Shown here piece after piece: positions 7,160 to 26,844 of a DNA stretch of 51,519 bases. The stretch is from assembly GCA_052387815.1 (NCBI GenBank), contig JBQTIU010000059.1, positions 1 to 51,519 of the forward strand. The letters are read 5' to 3'. The stretch comes from JBQTIU01 sp052387815 (lineage in GTDB: Bacteria; Pseudomonadota; Alphaproteobacteria; CACIAM-22H2). The stretch's first letter is position 1; each line of letters begins with the position of its first letter. The position numbers and the translations under genes are program-made. The notes beneath the pieces were generated by a model. It ran no database searches, had not been told where the DNA came from, and was given only the letters and a program-made list of their open reading frames with translations.

Positions 7160-8029
7160 TCAGGCGCGGCGGGCGAGGTCGTAGAGCGCGACGGCCGCGG
7201 CGATGGAGACGTTGAGGTTGTTCATGCCCGGGGCCACAGGGATGCGGACCATGAGATCGCAATGCTCGCGCGTGAGACGCCGCAGGCCCTCGCCCTCGGC
7301 GCCCAGCACCAGCGCGATCTTGCCCGAAAGATCGGCTTCGTTGACCGGGGTAAGGGCGCTGGCGTCGAGGCCGACGCACCAGAATCCAGCCTGTTTGAGC
7401 CGGTCGAGGGCGCGGGCAAGGTTGACGACGCGGACCAGCGGTACTTTCTCGATGGCGCCCGAGGCCGCCTTGGCGAGCACCCCCGTGGGGCCGGGCGAAT
7501 GGCGATCGGGCACGACGACGCTGGCGGCCCCGAACGCTGCCGCCGAGCGCAGCACGGCACCGACATTGTGCGGATCCGTGACCTGGTCGAGGACCACGAT
7601 GCGGGTGTTGGCTTGTCCCTCCGTCGCCCGGCAGATGTCCTCGATGTCGGGCCCGTCGAGCCCCTCGACCTGGAGGGCGATGCCCTGGTGAACCGCGCCA
7701 CGTGGCAGCAGGCGATCGATGGTCTCGCGCGAAACGATCTTCGACGCGGGTAGGCCGGCGGGATGAGCGCGGCCGAGGCCGCCAAGCCGCAGTCCGATCG
7801 AGGCCTCGGTTTCGGAGGTGATCAGCAGCTTGAGGCAGCGACGGCGCGGATTGGCGACCGCCGCCAGCACCGGATGAATGCCATACAGCCACAGGTGATC
7901 GGCGGGTTGGCGCGGGCTCGCTCGCCGGGGCTCGCTGCGGACGGCCCGCGGACGCTCCCCGCTCGTGGCCGGGCGGGGCTGCCCGTTGCCGGTCTCGGAA
8001 CGGCTACCGCGGTGCTTGTCTTTCCTCAT
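7160..8029 (-). CDS. rlmB: 23S rRNA (guanosine-2'-O-)-methyltransferase RlmB (SpoU family)
   Basis: RlmB methylates the 2'-hydroxyl of G2251 in the peptidyl-transferase centre of 23S rRNA. The 289-residue protein has a basic, probably disordered N-terminal extension of about 45 residues. Next come the SpoU substrate-binding domain (LWLYGIHPVLAAVANPRRR) and the SPOUT domain with motif 1 LDQVTDPHNVGAVLRSAAAF, motif 2 ALVLGAEGEGLRRL and motif 3 PGMNNLNVSIAAAVALYDLA that form the knotted SAM site. The ATG at 8029 is preferred over the TTG at 8050, because a promoter-like element (8038-8066) places the transcription start within a few bases of the ATG. It is divergent from tRNA-Tyr. Confidence 0.92.
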   Translation of the reverse strand: MRKDKHRGSRSETGNGQPRPATSGERPRAVRSEPRRASPRQPADHLWLYGIHPVLAAVANPRRRCLKLLITSETEASIGLRLGGLGRAHPAGLPASKIVSRETIDRLLPRGAVHQGIALQVEGLDGPDIEDICRATEGQANTRIVVLDQVTDPHNVGAVLRSAAAFGAASVVVPDRHSPGPTGVLAKAASGAIEKVPLVRVVNLARALDRLKQAGFWCVGLDASALTPVNEADLSGKIALVLGAEGEGLRRLTREHCDLMVRIPVAPGMNNLNVSIAAAVALYDLARRA

Positions 8030-8037
8030 GGGCTGTT

Positions 8038-8066
8038 CTAATATGCGCAATTACAAGGTACTGCAA
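8038..8066 (-). promoter_or_regulatory. Promoter of rlmB
   Basis: On the minus strand TTGCAG (8066-8061), a 17-bp spacer and TATTAG (8043-8038) form a sigma-70-type promoter. The start site would fall near 8031, leaving almost no 5' leader before the ATG at 8029. No Shine-Dalgarno sequence is visible. Confidence 0.5.
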
Positions 8067-8137
8067 GTCACTCCCTAGCGCCCGGGAAGGAGGGGCGGCT
8101 GGGCGAGAAGACTTGTCTTGTTTCAAGAGGTTAGCGG

Positions 8138-8166
8138 TTGACTCTGGGCGTCCAGTCGACATCGTT
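8138..8166 (+). promoter_or_regulatory. Possible promoter for tRNA-Tyr / tRNA-Gly / tuf
   Basis: TTGACT at 8138-8143 is a good -35 element, but 17 bp downstream the hexamer ATCGTT (8161-8166) is a poor -10. It lies about 50 bp before tRNA-Tyr, in the only gap available for a promoter of this unit. Confidence 0.25.
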
Positions 8167-8217
8167 CGCGGGTCCGGTTGCGCCGCGGCCGATTCGGCGG
8201 CTCATCAGATCCCATGC

Positions 8218-8303
8218 GGAGGGGTGGCCGAGTGGCTAAAGGCAGCAGACTGTAAATCTGCCCGCGTCAGCGTACGTAGGTTCGAATCCTACCCCCTCCA
8301 CCA
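8218..8303 (+). tRNA. tRNA-Tyr (GTA)
   Basis: An 86-nt tRNA with acceptor stem GGAGGGG / CCCCTCC, the T arm GTAGG-TTCGAAT-CCTAC, a long class II variable arm and an encoded CCA end. The anticodon GTA is at 8252-8254. Its GUA anticodon makes it a substrate for queuosine modification, whose genes lie at the right end of the window. Confidence 0.97.
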
Positions 8304-8400
8304 TCGGCGTCCGACGAGCGGCGGGTGGCTCCGAGGATCGGATGGTTGGAGGAGGAGTGCCGGAGGAGGGATCGCGAATCCGCGGGTGAGTTCGAGGTAG

Positions 8401-8474
8401 GCGGGTGTAGCTCAGTGGTAGAGCTCCAGCCTTCCAAGCTGGCTACGTGGGTTCGATTCCCATCACCCGCTCCA
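8401..8474 (+). tRNA. tRNA-Gly (TCC)
   Basis: A 74-nt tRNA with acceptor stem GCGGGTG / CACCCGC, D arm GCTC-AGTGGTA-GAGC, the T loop TTCGATT and an encoded CCA. The anticodon TCC at 8433-8435 reads GGA and GGG codons. It is immediately upstream of tuf, which uses GGG heavily. Confidence 0.97.
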
Positions 8475-8631
8475 ACCCCTTTGGGACCCCGGTTCGGGCG
8501 GGCGGATCGAAGCGAGAACGAGAGGCTGAACCAGGATTCGGGGACGAGGATAATTGGCCGCGAGGCGGCCCCTCGGGTCGGGCGTCGCCGGGGGCGGCCG
8601 GATCTCGGATTAAAGAGAGGAAAGAGCGAAG

Positions 8632-9822
<1,191 letters not shown>

Positions 9823-9888
9823 GGGCGCATGAGACGTCTCGAGATGGGTTGACGTGGCGGCTTGTCGCGCTCGCCGAACAAGATGAAC

Positions 9889-9964
9889 AGGAGTGTAGCT
9901 CAACTGGTAGAGCACCGGTCTCCAAAACCGGGGGTTGGGGGTTCGAGCCCCTCCACTCCTGCCA
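9889..9964 (+). tRNA. tRNA-Trp (CCA)
   Basis: A 76-nt tRNA with acceptor AGGAGTG / CACTCCT, anticodon loop CTCCAAA with anticodon CCA at 9922-9924, T loop TTCGAGC, discriminator G and encoded CCA. The tuf / tRNA-Trp / secE / nusG order is conserved in many Proteobacteria. Confidence 0.97.
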
Positions 9965-10041
9965 GCCGGACGATGGGAGCGCCGGGGTTCGCGGGCTCAA
10001 GACGATGGCGGATCCATGGATGGGCGGAGTGATCCCGAACC

Positions 10042-10260
10042 ATGAACGGCAGCGGCACGAATACGACCAAGACCACTCCCGGCGAGTTCGTTCGCCAGGT
10101 TCGCCAAGAGGTTGCCAAGGTCGCCTGGCCGACCCGCAAGGAGACCCTGATCACGACCGCGATGGTCATCGCGATGTCGATGCTGGCGGCGGTGTTCTTC
10201 TTCCTGGTCGACTTCCTGCTCTCCGTCGGGGTGCGACAGATTTTCGGGCTCGGAGCGTAA
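10042..10260 (+). CDS. secE: Preprotein translocase subunit SecE
   Basis: A 72-residue single-spanning SecE of the short alphaproteobacterial type. The cytoplasmic amphipathic helix contains the hallmark VAWPTRKET at residues 26-34, followed by one transmembrane helix (about 36-60). SecE clamps the SecY channel, which is encoded at 34838-36181. nusG follows directly with no gap, as in most bacteria. Confidence 0.95.
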   Translation: MNGSGTNTTKTTPGEFVRQVRQEVAKVAWPTRKETLITTAMVIAMSMLAAVFFFLVDFLLSVGVRQIFGLGA

Positions 10261-10800
10261 GTGGCGATGACCGCGCAGTGGTATGTGCTGCACGTCTATT
10301 CGGGCTTCGAGAAAAAGGTCGCGAATTCGATCAGGGATCAAGCCCAGCAGCAGGGCATGGGGCATCTGTTCGAGGATGTGCTGGTCCCGACCGACAGCGT
10401 GGTCGAGGTGCGCAAGGGCAACAAGAAGGTGACCGCCGAGCGCAAGTTCTTTCCCGGGTATGTGCTGGTGAAATTGGAGATGACGGACGAAAGTTGGCAC
10501 CTGGTCAAGAACACGCCCAAGGTGACGGGTTTCCTCGGCGGGCGCGGCCGGCCGGTGCCGATCAGCGATGCCGAGGCCGAGCGCCTGATGCAGCAGATCA
10601 AGGAGGGCATCGAGCGGCCCAAGCCGTCGATCACCTACGATATCGGCGAGCAGGTACGAGTCTGCGATGGGCCGTTCACCTCGTTCAACGGCATGGTCGA
10701 GGAGGTCGACGAGGAGCGGGCGCGGCTCAAGATCTCGGTGTCGATCTTCGGCCGACCGACGCCGGTCGAACTCGAATACGCCCAGGTGGAGAAAGTCTAG
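10261..10800 (+). CDS. nusG: Transcription termination/antitermination factor NusG
   Basis: The 179-residue protein has an N-terminal NGN domain that binds the clamp of RNA polymerase (WYVLHVYSGFEKKVANSI; FFPGYVLVKLEM) and a C-terminal KOW domain (GEQVRVCDGPFTSFNGMVEEV) that contacts S10 or Rho. The GTG at 10261 follows the secE stop directly and has CGGAG at a normal distance; an ATG two codons later (10267) is an alternative. It couples transcription with translation and probably shares the secE transcript. Confidence 0.96.
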   Translation: MAMTAQWYVLHVYSGFEKKVANSIRDQAQQQGMGHLFEDVLVPTDSVVEVRKGNKKVTAERKFFPGYVLVKLEMTDESWHLVKNTPKVTGFLGGRGRPVPISDAEAERLMQQIKEGIERPKPSITYDIGEQVRVCDGPFTSFNGMVEEVDEERARLKISVSIFGRPTPVELEYAQVEKV

Positions 10801-10843
10801 TGGGCGGCCGGCGCCCTAGCGCAAGTTCAAAGGATCGTGAAGG

Positions 10844-11272
10844 ATGGCGAAGAAAGTCGTTGGCTACATCAAGCTCCAGGTGCCGGCGGGCCAGGCGAAC
10901 CCGTCGCCGCCGATCGGGCCTGCGCTCGGTCAGCGCGGCCTCAACATCATGGAATTCTGCAAGCAGTTCAACGCGCAGACCCAGAAGCTCGAGCCCGGCA
11001 TGCCGGTGCCGGTGACGATCACGGCCTATGCCGACCGGACCTTCACGTTCCTCATGCGCACCCCGCCCGCCTCGTGGTTCCTCAAGCGGGCGGCCAAGCT
11101 GGAGGCCGGCTCGAAGACGCCGGGTCGCGAGAGCGTGGGCACGGTGACCAAGGCCCAGATTCGCGACATCGCGGAGAAAAAGATGGTCGATCTCAATACC
11201 CACGATATCGAGGCGGCCTGCCGCATGCTCGCCGGCTCGGCGCGCTCGATGGGTCTGGACGTGGTGGAGTAG
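10844..11272 (+). CDS. rplK: 50S ribosomal protein L11
   Basis: A 142-residue L11 that binds the GTPase-associated centre of 23S rRNA. The proline-rich N-terminal segment PPIGPALGQRGLNIMEFC and the C-terminal RNA-binding domain (GTVTKAQIRDIAEKK) are intact. It starts the L11 operon and is 43 bp after nusG. Confidence 0.98.
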   Translation: MAKKVVGYIKLQVPAGQANPSPPIGPALGQRGLNIMEFCKQFNAQTQKLEPGMPVPVTITAYADRTFTFLMRTPPASWFLKRAAKLEAGSKTPGRESVGTVTKAQIRDIAEKKMVDLNTHDIEAACRMLAGSARSMGLDVVE

Positions 11273-11276
11273 GGCC

Positions 11277-11993
11277 ATGGCCATGCGCGGCAAGCGGATC
11301 TCGAAGGCGCGCGAAGGCATCGACCGCGACAAGTCGTACGGCCTTCGCGATGCGGTGCGGTTGGTGAAGGAGCGCGCCAGCGCCAAGTTCGACGAGACGG
11401 TCGAGATTTCCATGAGGCTGGGCGTCGACCCCCGCCACGCCGACCAGGCGGTGCGCGGCGTGGTCTCGCTGCCCAGCGGCACCGGCAAGAACGTGCGGGT
11501 CGCCGTCTTCGCCAAGGGCGAGCGGGCGAAGGAGGCCGAGGCCGCCGGGGCCGACATCGTCGGGGCTGAGGATCTCGCCGAGAAAGTGCTGGCGGGGCAG
11601 ATCGACTTCGACCGCGTGATCGCGGCGCCGGATTTGATGGCGGTGGTCGGCAAGCTCGGCAAAATCCTGGGCCCGCGCGGCCTGATGCCCAACCCGAAGC
11701 TCGGCACGGTGACGCCCAATGTCGCGCAGGCGGTCAAGGATGCCAAGGGCGGTCAAGTCCAGTTCCGCGCCGACAAGACCGGCAACGTTAACGCGGGTCT
11801 GGGCAAGGCCAGCTTCAGCGAGGAGGCGCTGGCGGCGAATGTCGCCGCCTTCCTCGACGCGATCAACCACGCCCGACCCTCGGGTGCCAAGGGCACGTAT
11901 GTCAAGAAGGTGACTTTGAGCTCGACCATGGGCCCGGGCGTCAAGCTCGACGTCTCGGGCCTCATCGGCGCCGCCGGCGCGGTCGCCGCGTAA
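11277..11993 (+). CDS. rplA: 50S ribosomal protein L1
   Basis: A 238-residue L1 of the ribosomal stalk, with the conserved KILGPRGLMPNPKLGTV in domain II and VQFRADKTGNVNAGLGK. It lies 4 bp after rplK. L1 is the feedback repressor of the L11 operon in other bacteria by binding its mRNA; the first codons are MAMRGKRI, with a second in-frame ATG at 11283. Confidence 0.98.
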   Translation: MAMRGKRISKAREGIDRDKSYGLRDAVRLVKERASAKFDETVEISMRLGVDPRHADQAVRGVVSLPSGTGKNVRVAVFAKGERAKEAEAAGADIVGAEDLAEKVLAGQIDFDRVIAAPDLMAVVGKLGKILGPRGLMPNPKLGTVTPNVAQAVKDAKGGQVQFRADKTGNVNAGLGKASFSEEALAANVAAFLDAINHARPSGAKGTYVKKVTLSSTMGPGVKLDVSGLIGAAGAVAA

Positions 11994-12363
11994 AGGAATT
12001 CCGCCGCCTCCCGTTGCGCGCGAGCGATCGGCGGACGGGGAGCGGCGGCAGGGGGTCGAAAGCCGTGACGGGCCGCGAACCCCTCTGGTCCGAGACTGCA
12101 GGTGCTGCCGACGGGGCCCCGAAGGCGGCCGAAACGCATTCCTCCGCTGGAGGGGGCGGCCTGCATAGGCAGAGGTCGAACCGGTTCTGGGCACGCCCCC
12201 TTGTGGGCCAACGTCCCGGTGCGGGCTTGAACTTCTGGGATTGCGGCAGGGCCCCGTCCTTCCCCGACCGCAAGGGGCGGGGTCGAGTGCAACCGGTTTC
12301 TTGGGCGCCGCCCCACGCCGAAGCGGGGCGACGCTGGACGGGCGCAAGACGTGGAGACGATTC
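11994..12363 (+). promoter_or_regulatory. rplJL leader region (L10 leader candidate)
   Basis: This 370-bp gap between rplA and rplJ holds no credible gene. It can form several hairpins, for example CCTCC-GCT-GGAGG at 12141-12153 and the strong GC stem near 12252-12286, and it contains a direct repeat of AACCGGTT-type sequence near 12179 and 12291. In many bacteria this spot carries the structured leader to which the L10-L7/L12 complex binds to repress rplJL translation. Assignment to that RNA family is by position; I could not fold it. Confidence 0.45.
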
Positions 12364-12897
12364 GTGGACCGAGGGCAAAAGCAAGCGCTGATCGCCACAC
12401 TGAACAAGACCTTGCAGGACGCCTCGCTGGTGGTCGTGACGCGGCAGGCCGGCCTGACGGTTGCCGAGATGTCCGAGCTGCGCCGGCAGATGCGGGCCGC
12501 GGGTGCCAGACTGAAGGTCGCGAAGAATCGGCTCGCACGGCGCGCGCTGGAAGGGACGAAATTCAAGCCCCTCTCGCCCTTGTTCAAGGGTCCGACGGCG
12601 GTGGCCTTCAGCCGCGATCCGGTGGCGGCGGCGAAAGTCGTCGTCGGGTTCGCGAACAAGAACGGCAAGCTCACCATCGTCGGCGGCAGTCTCGGCGAGC
12701 GCTCGCTCGATGTGGCTGGTGTCAAGGCGCTGGCGGCTCTGCCCTCGCTCGCCGAATTGCGGGCGAAGTTGCTTGGCCTGCTCGCCACGCCGGCGACCCG
12801 TCTCGCCGCGGTCCTCCGGGCCCCGGGGGCGAAGGTGGCGCGCGTCATCGCCGCCCACGCCCGTCGTGCGGGCGCGGAGAGCCAAGCCTCGAAATAG
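12364..12897 (+). CDS. rplJ: 50S ribosomal protein L10
   Basis: A 177-residue L10, the base of the L7/L12 stalk. The start is the GTG at 12364, giving the family N terminus MDRGQKQALIATLNKT, with GGAG 7 nt upstream. VTRQAGLTVAEMSELRRQMRAAGA, KVAKNRLARRAL and FKGPTAVAFS are diagnostic for the rRNA-binding domain. The C-terminal helix (about residues 140-170) is the L7/L12 dimer docking site. It also represses its own operon in related bacteria through the leader. Confidence 0.97.
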   Translation: MDRGQKQALIATLNKTLQDASLVVVTRQAGLTVAEMSELRRQMRAAGARLKVAKNRLARRALEGTKFKPLSPLFKGPTAVAFSRDPVAAAKVVVGFANKNGKLTIVGGSLGERSLDVAGVKALAALPSLAELRAKLLGLLATPATRLAAVLRAPGAKVARVIAAHARRAGAESQASK

Positions 12898-12929
12898 CCT
12901 TGAATTCAAGCCAACAGGAGACCCATCAC

Positions 12930-13307
12930 ATGGCCGACCTAGCCAAACTCGTCAACGACCTTTCGGGCCTGACCGTCATCGAGGCGGCCGAGCTCACCAA
13001 GATTCTGGAACAGAAATGGGGCGTATCGGCCGCCGCGCCGGCGGCGGTCGCCGCTGCCGCGGTGGCCCCGGCCGCCGCCGCCGCGGCCGAGGAACAGACC
13101 GAGTTCACCATCATCTTGACCGCTTTCGGCGAAAAAAAGATCAACGTGATCAAAGAGGTGCGGGCGATCACCGGGCTCGGCCTCAAGGAGGCGAAGGACC
13201 TCGTCGAGGCGGTCCCCAAGCCGATCAAGGAGGGCGTCGGCAAGGAGGAGGCGGCCAAGATCAAGAAGCAGTTGGAGGAGTCCGGCGCCACCGTCGAGGT
13301 CAAGTAG
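12930..13307 (+). CDS. rplL: 50S ribosomal protein L7/L12
   Basis: A 125-residue stalk protein with an N-terminal dimerization domain (LVNDLSGLTVIEAAELTKIL), an Ala/Pro hinge (residues about 36-57) and a C-terminal factor-binding domain with KINVIKEVRAITGLGLKEAK. AGGAG precedes the ATG. It follows rplJ by 32 bp and is normally made in four to six copies per ribosome. Confidence 0.98.
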   Translation: MADLAKLVNDLSGLTVIEAAELTKILEQKWGVSAAAPAAVAAAAVAPAAAAAAEEQTEFTIILTAFGEKKINVIKEVRAITGLGLKEAKDLVEAVPKPIKEGVGKEEAAKIKKQLEESGATVEVK

Positions 13308-13383
13308 GTCGCGGGGGGGATCCGAGCCCGGCCTCGAGCCCCGCCGGGCGCCAGCCCGTTGTGATTTGGCGATGAGGAGTTCC

Positions 13384-17553
<4,170 letters not shown>

Positions 17554-17612
17554 CGTGCGCGCCGTCCCCGGCCCGCGCGGCGAGCGAGTGGCGTGATCGC
17601 GAGGAGAGAGTG

Positions 17613-21833
<4,221 letters not shown>

Positions 21834-21855
21834 CCGCCAAGCGACGCCCGGGCGG

Positions 21856-21876
21856 GCCGGCCCTCCGGAGGCCGGC
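21856..21876 (+). terminator. GC-rich hairpin after rpoC
   Basis: GCCGGCC and GGCCGGC form a perfect 7-bp stem with a 7-nt loop, 22 bp beyond the rpoC stop. No T-run follows, so it is at best a weak or Rho-assisted terminator before the next promoter. Confidence 0.35.
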
Positions 21877-21951
21877 GCCAAGCGCCATAAGTCGTTGATC
21901 GGCCGCGGGTCTTGCTCGGCCGGTACGGCGCAGCGCAGGCTGCGGTTTCGC

Positions 21952-21980
21952 TTGACGGGATGGGCTCCCGCCCATATATT
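21952..21980 (+). promoter_or_regulatory. Promoter of the str operon (rpsL-rpsG-fusA)
   Basis: TTGACG (21952-21957), a 17-bp spacer and TATATT (21975-21980) form the best sigma-70 match seen in the window. Transcription would start near 21987, leaving a leader of about 200 nt before rpsL. The 351-bp gap 21834-22184 contains no credible gene apart from this promoter and the hairpin at 21856-21876. Confidence 0.7.
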
Positions 21981-22184
21981 CCGGCCCGTCTGCAAGGGGC
22001 CGGTGGTCGGACGGGGTTTGGTTCGAAACGCGGTTCCGGGCGCTACGACAGAAACGCGTCGTCGCCGAACGCATCGGCGAGGGTAAGCCCGGCGGGGAAG
22101 CAAAGGGCTTTGCTTCCGCCACGGGTGTTTTGTTACGCCGCAGTCCTGAGTGGTGGGGGCGCGGCCCTAGGAAAAGGATGTTCG

Positions 22185-22556
<372 letters not shown>

Positions 22557-22567
22557 GGACGCCCTCG

Positions 22568-23038
22568 ATGTCGCGCCGCCGCTCCGCCCAACGCCGCGAA
22601 GTCCTGTCGGACCCCAAGTTCGGCGACACCTCGCTCACCCGCTTCATGAACTGCCTCATGTATACCGGCAAGAAATCGGTCGCCGAGACGATCGTCTACG
22701 GGGCGCTCGAGCACATCCACAAGCGGACCGGCCAGGATCCCATGAAGGTGTTCCACAGCGCGGTCGACAACGTGAGGCCGGCGCTCGAGGTCCGCTCGCG
22801 CCGCGTCGGGGGCGCCACCTACCAGGTGCCGGTCGAAGTGCGCGCCGAGCGCGGCCAGGCCCTGGCTTTCCGCTGGATCATCGCCACCGCGCGCGCGCGC
22901 GGCGAACACACCATGACCGACCGCTTGTCGGCCGAGCTCCTGGATGCCGCCAACAACCGCGGCACCGCGGTCAAGAAGCGCGAAGACACGCACCGCATGG
23001 CGGAGGCGAACCGCGCCTTCTCGCATTACCGTTGGTAG
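22568..23038 (+). CDS. rpsG: 30S ribosomal protein S7
   Basis: A 156-residue S7, a primary 16S rRNA binder, with SRRRSAQRREVLSDPKFGD at the N terminus and VGGATYQVPVEVR and RMAEANRAFSHYRW at the C terminus. It lies 11 bp after rpsL. In E. coli, S7 is the translational repressor of the str operon. Confidence 0.99.
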   Translation: MSRRRSAQRREVLSDPKFGDTSLTRFMNCLMYTGKKSVAETIVYGALEHIHKRTGQDPMKVFHSAVDNVRPALEVRSRRVGGATYQVPVEVRAERGQALAFRWIIATARARGEHTMTDRLSAELLDAANNRGTAVKKREDTHRMAEANRAFSHYRW

Positions 23039-23052
23039 CAGGACCGCCGGCC

Positions 23053-25128
<2,076 letters not shown>

Positions 25129-25151
25129 GGGACGACGAACAAGCCCGGGGG

Positions 25152-25165
25152 CGCCTTCGAAGGCG
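25152..25165 (+). other. Perfect palindrome between fusA and rpsJ
   Basis: CGCCTTCGAAGGCG is a perfect 14-bp palindrome that can form a 5-bp stem with a 4-nt loop. It is in the 72-bp gap where many Proteobacteria carry tufA. It could be a transcript-processing or weak termination signal between the str and S10 operons. Confidence 0.3.
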
Positions 25166-25200
25166 GCGGCGCGGGGCCGGTGCCTTAGGACACGACAGAC

Positions 25201-25509
25201 ATGGAAAACCAGAGCATCCGCATCCGCCTCAAAGCGTTCGATCATCGCGTGCTCGACCAGTCGACGAGCGAGATCGTGAATACCGCTAGGCGAACCGGGG
25301 CGCGCATCCGCGGGCCCATCCCGCTACCCACGGAGATCGAGCGGTTCACCGTCAACCGCAGTCCCAATGTCGACAAGAAGAGCCGCGAGCAGTTCGAGAT
25401 CCGCACCCATTGCCGCCTGCTCGACATCGTCGATCCGACCCCGCAGACCGTGGACGCGCTGATGAAGCTCGACCTCGCCGCGGGCGTGGACGTCGAAATC
25501 AAGCTGTAG
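25201..25509 (+). CDS. rpsJ: 30S ribosomal protein S10
   Basis: A 102-residue S10 (NusE) with IRIRLKAFDHRVLDQST and RTGARIRGPIPLPT, the full length of the family. It acts in the 30S head and as an antitermination factor that meets the NusG KOW domain. It opens the S10 operon. Confidence 0.99.
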   Translation: MENQSIRIRLKAFDHRVLDQSTSEIVNTARRTGARIRGPIPLPTEIERFTVNRSPNVDKKSREQFEIRTHCRLLDIVDPTPQTVDALMKLDLAAGVDVEIKL

Positions 25510-25528
25510 GCGCCCCCAGGGGACCGCC

Positions 25529-26218
25529 ATGCGAACCGGTGTCATCGCGCAGAAGGTCGGCATGACCCGCCTGTTCACGGACGAGGGCGCGCACGTGCCC
25601 GTCACCGTGCTCAAGCTCGATCGCTGCCAGGTGGTCGCCGTGCGGACCGCCGAGAAGGACGGCTATTGGGCCCTCCAGCTCGGCGCCGGCAAGGCCAAGG
25701 TCAAGAACGTCGGAAAGCCGATGCGCGGCCATTTCGCCGCGGCCAAGGTCGAGCCGAAGAGGAAACTCGCCGAATTCCGAGTGAGCCCCGAGGCCGCGCT
25801 CGCGGTGGGGGCGGAGATCACCGCCGCGCATTACGTGCCCGGCCAGTACGTCGATGTTGCCGGCATCACCATCGGCAAGGGGTTCGCCGGGGTGATCAAG
25901 CGCTGGAATTTCGCCGGCCTCGAAGCCTCCCACGGCGTGTCGATCAGCCACCGCAGCCATGGCTCCACGGGCCAGCGCCAGGACCCCGGGCGCGTGTTCA
26001 AGAACAAGAAGATGGCCGGCCACCTGGGCGACGAGCGGGTCACCACCCAGAACCTCAAGGTCGTGGCGACCGATATCGCGCGCGGCCTCATCCTGGTGGC
26101 GGGCGCGGTCCCGGGCGCCGCCGGCGGCTATGTCCGGGTGAGCGATGCGGCGAAGCGCAAGGTGCCCAAGGACGCGCCCTTTCCGGCGGCGATCCGCGCG
26201 TCGGCGGTCGGGGAGTGA
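25529..26218 (+). CDS. rplC: 50S ribosomal protein L3
   Basis: A 229-residue L3, an early assembly protein near the peptidyl-transferase centre. MRTGVIAQKVGMTRLF at the N terminus and GSTGQRQDPGRVFKNKKMAG mark the family; in E. coli the glutamine methylated by PrmB is in this segment. It is 19 bp after rpsJ. Confidence 0.99.
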   Translation: MRTGVIAQKVGMTRLFTDEGAHVPVTVLKLDRCQVVAVRTAEKDGYWALQLGAGKAKVKNVGKPMRGHFAAAKVEPKRKLAEFRVSPEAALAVGAEITAAHYVPGQYVDVAGITIGKGFAGVIKRWNFAGLEASHGVSISHRSHGSTGQRQDPGRVFKNKKMAGHLGDERVTTQNLKVVATDIARGLILVAGAVPGAAGGYVRVSDAAKRKVPKDAPFPAAIRASAVGE

Positions 26219-26223
26219 CGACC

Positions 26224-26844
26224 ATGCACCTCGCCGTCAGGACCCTCGACAACCAGGACGCGGGCGCGATCGAAGTCAGTGACGCCGTGTTCGGCCTACC
26301 CGAGCGGCGCGACATCCTCGCGCGCATGGTGCGTTGGCAGCTCGCCAAGCGCCGGGCCGGCACCCACGATACCAAGGAAATCGGCGAGGTCTCGGGCGGC
26401 GGTCGCAAGCCGCGACCCCAGAAGGGCTCCGGCCGCTCGCGCCAAGGCTCGATCCGCAGCCCGCAATGGCGCAAGGGGGCGGTGATTTTCGGCCCGACGC
26501 CGCGCAGCCACGCCCACGACCTGCCCAAGAAGGTCCGCAAGCTCGCGCTCAAGACCGCGCTGTCGGTCAAGCAAGCCGAGGGCCGGCTGATCGTCCTCGA
26601 CGGCGCCAAGCTGCCCTCGCACAAGACCCGGGACCTGGTCCGCCGGTTCGCCAAGCTCGGCTGGTCGTCGGTCCTGATCATCGACGGCCCGGCGCTCGAC
26701 GACAATTTCGCCAAGGCCGCCCGCAACATCCCCGGCGTCGATGTGCTCCCCCAGCAGGGCGCCAATGTCTACGACATCCTGCGCCGCGACACGCTGGTGC
26801 TGACCAAGGACGCCATCGCGCACCTGGAGGCGCGGCTGAAATGA
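26224..26844 (+). CDS. rplD: 50S ribosomal protein L4
   Basis: A 206-residue L4 that lines the exit tunnel, with the extended-loop sequence GRKPRPQKGSGRSRQGSIRS and the ending DAIAHLEARLK. L4 represses the S10 operon in E. coli. It starts 5 bp after rplC and overlaps rplW by 4 nt. Confidence 0.99.
   Translation: MHLAVRTLDNQDAGAIEVSDAVFGLPERRDILARMVRWQLAKRRAGTHDTKEIGEVSGGGRKPRPQKGSGRSRQGSIRSPQWRKGAVIFGPTPRSHAHDLPKKVRKLALKTALSVKQAEGRLIVLDGAKLPSHKTRDLVRRFAKLGWSSVLIIDGPALDDNFAKAARNIPGVDVLPQQGANVYDILRRDTLVLTKDAIAHLEARLK

Noticed and set aside
8030..8050. TTG start that would lengthen RlmB by seven residues
   Set aside because: It overlaps the -10 hexamer of the rlmB promoter; the ATG at 8029 is more consistent.
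9831..9840. GAGACGTCTC palindrome after tuf as a terminator
   Set aside because: The 10-bp palindrome has no room for a loop and no following T-run; tRNA-Trp follows closely.
9849..9877. TTGACG before tRNA-Trp as a promoter for secE-nusG
   Set aside because: No acceptable -10 hexamer occurs at 16-18 bp spacing; only the -35 resembles consensus.
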